64,000 bases of DNA. It comes from Frankia casuarinae (lineage in GTDB: Bacteria; Actinomycetota; Actinomycetes; Frankiales; Frankiaceae). The stretch is from the NCBI RefSeq assembly GCF_000013345.1, contig NC_007777.1, forward strand, positions 3,162,001 through 3,226,000. Reading direction: 5' to 3'. The translations under genes were made by a program, and so were the position numbers. Every line of letters starts with the position of its first letter. The stretch's first letter is position 1. Below the pieces are notes generated by a model. That model searched no databases. It was given only the letters and a program-made list of their open reading frames with translations, and had not been told where the DNA came from. Below are positions 61,277 to 64,000 of the stretch, piece after piece.

Positions 61277-62532
61277 TGGCCGGACGGGATCCTGTCGAGG
61301 TCACCGTCGAGATCGACGGGCAGGAGACCGCCGCAGGGACGTTGTGGCTTCACAACCGCGGCGGACAGAGCGCCACGTTCCGATATGCCGACGCCTACCT
61401 GACCAACCCGGCCGGATACGACCTCGACCCGGCGCTGGCCAGAGCCGCCGGCGTCTTCCACACGCCGGCGGGGTCGGCCATCTTCAACGCGTTCGCCGAC
61501 AGCGCCCCCGACCGATGGGGTGAGAACCTCATGAGGCGTGAGGAGCGCGAGCGCGCCCGCGCCGCCGAGACCACACCTCGCACTCTCGGTAAGGCCGACT
61601 TCCTTCTCGGCGTCCGCGACGACACCCGCCAGGGAGGTGTCAGGTTCCGCCAGCCGGCGACCGCCACCTACTATTCGACGCACCGGCACGCGGTCCCACG
61701 GCTGATCGACCTGGCCCGGCTCATGCGAGCAGCCGACCGCGTCCGCGCGGAGGGCGACTTCGACCGCGACCTCGCGGACCTCATCGACGCAGGTAGCTCG
61801 CTCGGCGGCGCGCGCCCCAAGGCGGCGGTGCGGGACGTGTCCGGGCGGCTCTCGATCGCCAAGTTCCCGCGTTCGGACAGTGACGAATGGGACGTGGCCG
61901 GTTGGGAGGAGGTACAATTGAGGCTCGCTCGCAGAGCGGGGCTCACCGTGGCGGAGTCGGAACTGCTGACCGTTACCGGCCGGCACGTACTGCTCCTGAG
62001 CCGCTTCGACCGCATCGGCGCGCGGCGTCTGGGGTTCGCAAGCGCCCTGACAATGCTCGAGGCCTCCGACGGGGACCTTCGCAGCTACCTCGAGATCGCC
62101 GAGGTGATCGAACGCTACTCGCCGAGAGCTGACGCCGACCTGCGTGAGCTCTACCGGCGGATCCTGTTCTCCATCCTGACCGGGAACACCGACGACCACC
62201 TGCGCAATCACGCGTTCCTGCGCGAGCGAGACGGCTGGGCGCTCTCTCCTGCCTACGACCTCAACCCCAATCCGGACAACCCGGCCCGGCTGAGCACGGC
62301 CGTCGATCTCGACAACACCGACGCAAGCATCGACCTCGCGCTGTCGGTGGGCAACTACTTCCGCTTGTCGCCGCCGAGGGCCCGCGACCTCGTCAGGGAG
62401 GTGGAGACCGCCACGGCGGGCTGGCGGCAGGCCGCAGCCGGGCTCGGCATCCCGAAAAGCCAGGCCGACCGGATGGCAGCGGCCTACGAGAGCGAACAAC
62501 GACGGATCGCCCGTGCTCTCAGGGTGCCTTGA
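61276..62532 (+). CDS. hipA: HipA-family serine/threonine kinase toxin
   Basis: 418 residues. The family order is present: an N-terminal subdomain with FADSAPDRWGENLM, the SLGGARPKAAVRD glycine-rich loop, SIAKFP with the ATP-binding Lys, SELLTVTGRHVLLLSRFDR, the catalytic loop LTGNTDDHLRNHAFL and the metal-binding Asp in PAYDLNPNPDN. Known HipA toxins phosphorylate aminoacyl-tRNA synthetases such as GltX and cause dormancy. All catalytic residues that can be recognised are intact. Confidence 0.92.
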   Translation: MAGRDPVEVTVEIDGQETAAGTLWLHNRGGQSATFRYADAYLTNPAGYDLDPALARAAGVFHTPAGSAIFNAFADSAPDRWGENLMRREERERARAAETTPRTLGKADFLLGVRDDTRQGGVRFRQPATATYYSTHRHAVPRLIDLARLMRAADRVRAEGDFDRDLADLIDAGSSLGGARPKAAVRDVSGRLSIAKFPRSDSDEWDVAGWEEVQLRLARRAGLTVAESELLTVTGRHVLLLSRFDRIGARRLGFASALTMLEASDGDLRSYLEIAEVIERYSPRADADLRELYRRILFSILTGNTDDHLRNHAFLRERDGWALSPAYDLNPNPDNPARLSTAVDLDNTDASIDLALSVGNYFRLSPPRARDLVREVETATAGWRQAAAGLGIPKSQADRMAAAYESEQRRIARALRVP

Positions 62533-62736
62533 GATTGGCTCCGGTATCGGGCGTCACCCGGCCCCGTCCGGCCTATCGGTCAATCCTCGGACATGCCGGC
62601 GGCCCCGCCACCAGACACGATCAGCTCATCGCCTTGCTCACCGTCGTCCGTGACACACTCAACGATGTCATAGACGCTGGAGGGGAGCCGGAGCGCCGCC
62701 TTCCCGCTACCCGCGCGTGGCGGCCACGGGACGCGA

Positions 62737-62770
62737 GCGCCGGACACCGTAGAGCTACGGTGTCCGGCGC
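62737..62770. terminator. Perfect 15-bp hairpin, bidirectional terminator candidate
   Basis: GCGCCGGACACCGTA-GAGC-TACGGTGTCCGGCGC is a flawless 15-bp stem with a 4-nt loop. It lies between the convergent hipA (ends 62532) and the repeat-protein gene (ends 62904). The rest of 62533-62903 shows no gene. Confidence 0.7.
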
Positions 62771-62903
62771 CGCGGCGGCCGGAAAACCCGGGCGGTCATT
62801 GCCGATTGGAACCCGTGCCGGACGCCCTCGCCAACCCCGCTACATGTTTCTCCTAGCGGTTCGCCGTATTTCAGTGGCGTTCCGTCCAGGTCCTCTCGTC
62901 AGC

Positions 62904-63332
62904 TCAGTCCCAATCCCAATCCCAATCCCAGTCGTCCTTGTGGCGCCGGTCCTTACCGTCCTTGCCGTCCCACCGGTCCTTACCGTCCTTGCCGTCCCAC
63001 CGGTCCTTACCGTCCTTGCCGTCCCACCGATCCTTACCGTCCTTGCCGTCCCACCGATCCTTACCGTCCCACCCGTCCTTACCGTTCCAGCCGTCCCACC
63101 CGTCCTTACCGTTCCAGCCGTCCCACCCGTCCTTACCGTCCCACCGGTCCTTGCCGTCCCAGCCGTCCCAGCCGTCCTTACCCCAATGATCCTTGGCGAT
63201 CTTTTCATCCACCGGGCCACCGAGATAGCTCGACGCCAGCGCGCTCGTAGCCGCCGGCCCCACGGTGACGAACACTGCCGCCGCCGTAGACACCGCGACA
63301 ACCGCGGCTTTCCGCCTCACGGACTTGTCCAC
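62904..63332 (-). CDS. Secreted Trp/Asp/Lys/Gly repeat protein
   Basis: 142 residues from the GTG at 63332, which has GGAGGAAGC directly upstream. A signal peptide (DKSVRRKAAVVAVSTAAAVFVTVGPAATSALASS) is followed by SYLGGPVDEKIAKDHWG and then about 75 residues of five-residue repeats of the KDGWDG/KDRWDG type, ending in DWDWDWDWD. The repeats arise from a 15-bp DNA array. There are no Cys and no known domain. A surface or extracellular low-complexity protein with Trp every 5 to 6 residues could bind metal, polysaccharide or membranes; none of this is shown. It is unlike anything else in the window. Confidence 0.7.
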   Translation of the reverse strand: MDKSVRRKAAVVAVSTAAAVFVTVGPAATSALASSYLGGPVDEKIAKDHWGKDGWDGWDGKDRWDGKDGWDGWNGKDGWDGWNGKDGWDGKDRWDGKDGKDRWDGKDGKDRWDGKDGKDRWDGKDGKDRRHKDDWDWDWDWD

Positions 63333-63484
63333 GCTTCCTCCAGAACCGAGAGAGAGTGAATCGCTACTATCGGTAACAGAGACTAGCGTGCTCGACGAGG
63401 TCCGCAAACGGATCATCGACCGACTTCGACGATCAGCTAGCCACGGAGCGTGGCCTTAGCGGGATGAAGAGGAGATTCCAACTC

Positions 63485-63796
63485 CTATACACCCGCTGGA
63501 AAGGGAGATGCGGAATGTTGAGGTTCGCGGTTCACGGACTCCCACCACGCATGGTAATTGTCGGGTGGGTAGTAGGCGGTCATGCCCTTCGGCATGAATC
63601 GGTCCAATTCTGACAACGGCGCCTCGTCCGGAGTGATATACGTCAGCTGCCGGGTCGCAGGAGGAGATGGCGCGGTCCGCCTCCTGACGGATCCACCCGG
63701 CCCAGGCGAGCGCTGCTGCGTGTTCGGATTCCTCCGGCGTGTCGCCGGCATCCGTCGAGGGCAGGCCACGCTTCCGCCGCAGCCAGAAGTGATCAA
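63485..63796 (-). pseudogene. Probable frameshifted unrecognised gene
   Basis: The end LTYITPDEAPLSELDRFMPKGMTAYYPPDNYHAWWESVNREP looks like real protein. Upstream the protein-like frame is a different one (STDAGDTPEESEHAAALAWAGWIRQEADRAISS). One shift near 63665 would join them. No family is recognised. Confidence 0.4.
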
Positions 63797-63809
63797 GGTG
63801 GTCTATCGA

Positions 63810-63998
63810 CTACAAAATGGCCTGGGAGGCGGGATACAGCTGCTTCAGTAGTTTGCCGAACTCCCCCGATGTGTTCCATCTGTCGAGCACGATTCCGAGC
63901 TGCGCGGCAAGGTCGCCTCGCCTGCCGTCCGCTGGATCTGGGAGGACTGCCTGTATGATCGCCTCGGCATGCTTTTCGAAGGTCATGTCGTCGTCCAC
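63810..63998 (-). CDS. Small unrecognised helical protein at the window edge
   Basis: 62 residues (MTFEKHAEAIIQAVLPDPADGRRGDLAAQLGIVLDRWNTSGEFGKLLKQLYPASQAIL from an internal ATG). The protein-like frame resumes right after its TAG, so it may be the first part of the broken gene at 63485-63796. The upstream context is outside the window. Confidence 0.4.
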   Translation of the reverse strand: MDDDMTFEKHAEAIIQAVLPDPADGRRGDLAAQLGIVLDRWNTSGEFGKLLKQLYPASQAIL

Positions 63999-64000
63999 AG

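Noticed and set aside
1-64000. tRNA or rRNA genes
   Set aside because: I scanned by eye for tRNA-like TTCRANNC arms and conserved rRNA stretches and found nothing convincing. A covariance-model search would be needed to exclude them.

Overview
The window is very GC-rich DNA with frequent GTG starts, ATGA gene overlaps, WhiJ-type regulators (HTH-DUF5753 plus DUF397), DUF574-type methyltransferases and many insertion sequences. This suggests a filamentous actinomycete, most likely Frankia or a relative. That is inference from gene content; there is no rRNA or other direct taxonomic marker.

Layout. The two ends carry parts of one antiphage operon, class 1 DISARM, read on the minus strand. drmD (58336-54956) and drmMI (54959-50637) lie on the right. 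drmA (3258 to beyond position 1) lies on the left. About 47 kb of accessory DNA now sits between drmMI and drmA. From left to right this DNA holds: a 508-bp direct repeat copied from the drmA upstream region; a Phd/RelE-type toxin-antitoxin pair; an IS200/IS605 element with an IS607 element nested inside its tnpB; a terpenoid-type biosynthetic operon (9.3-19.1 kb); IS and lipoprotein debris; a regulator block (21.1-25.6 kb); an IS-riddled operon of a PLP decarboxylase, a methyltransferase, a nucleotidyltransferase and an arginyl-tRNA synthetase, divergent from a TadA-like gene (27.4-37.7 kb); a plasmid/ICE-like block with a replication-relaxation protein, a CmtR-CDF metal pair and a large serine recombinase (37.7-47.1 kb); and small genes including a three-repeat MABP-like protein and two small secreted or unknown genes (47.1-50.2 kb). 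To the right of DISARM are a PglY-like remnant, a quinone-oxidoreductase gene with a partial paralogue, an IS3 remnant, a HipBA pair and a secreted Trp/Asp/Lys/Gly repeat protein.

Two gene sets are the best candidates for undescribed systems. The first is the 9.3-19.1 kb operon. It has a truncated polyprenyl synthase, three Rieske oxygenases, a rifampin-phosphotransferase-like enzyme, a COQ4-motif protein, a flippase-like protein, an SMR transporter, a possible class I isoprenoid enzyme and a Pyr4/PaxB/DmtA-like integral membrane terpene cyclase. The second is the 27.4-37.7 kb locus. Exact target-site duplications show that two copies of one 1562-bp IS and one IS5-type element interrupted an originally continuous operon. 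The divergent TadA homologue there has lost all three zinc ligands (Y63, G93, S96 in place of H, C, C). If the IS5-type element is removed precisely, the nucleotidyltransferase and arginyl-tRNA synthetase frames fuse into one ORF.
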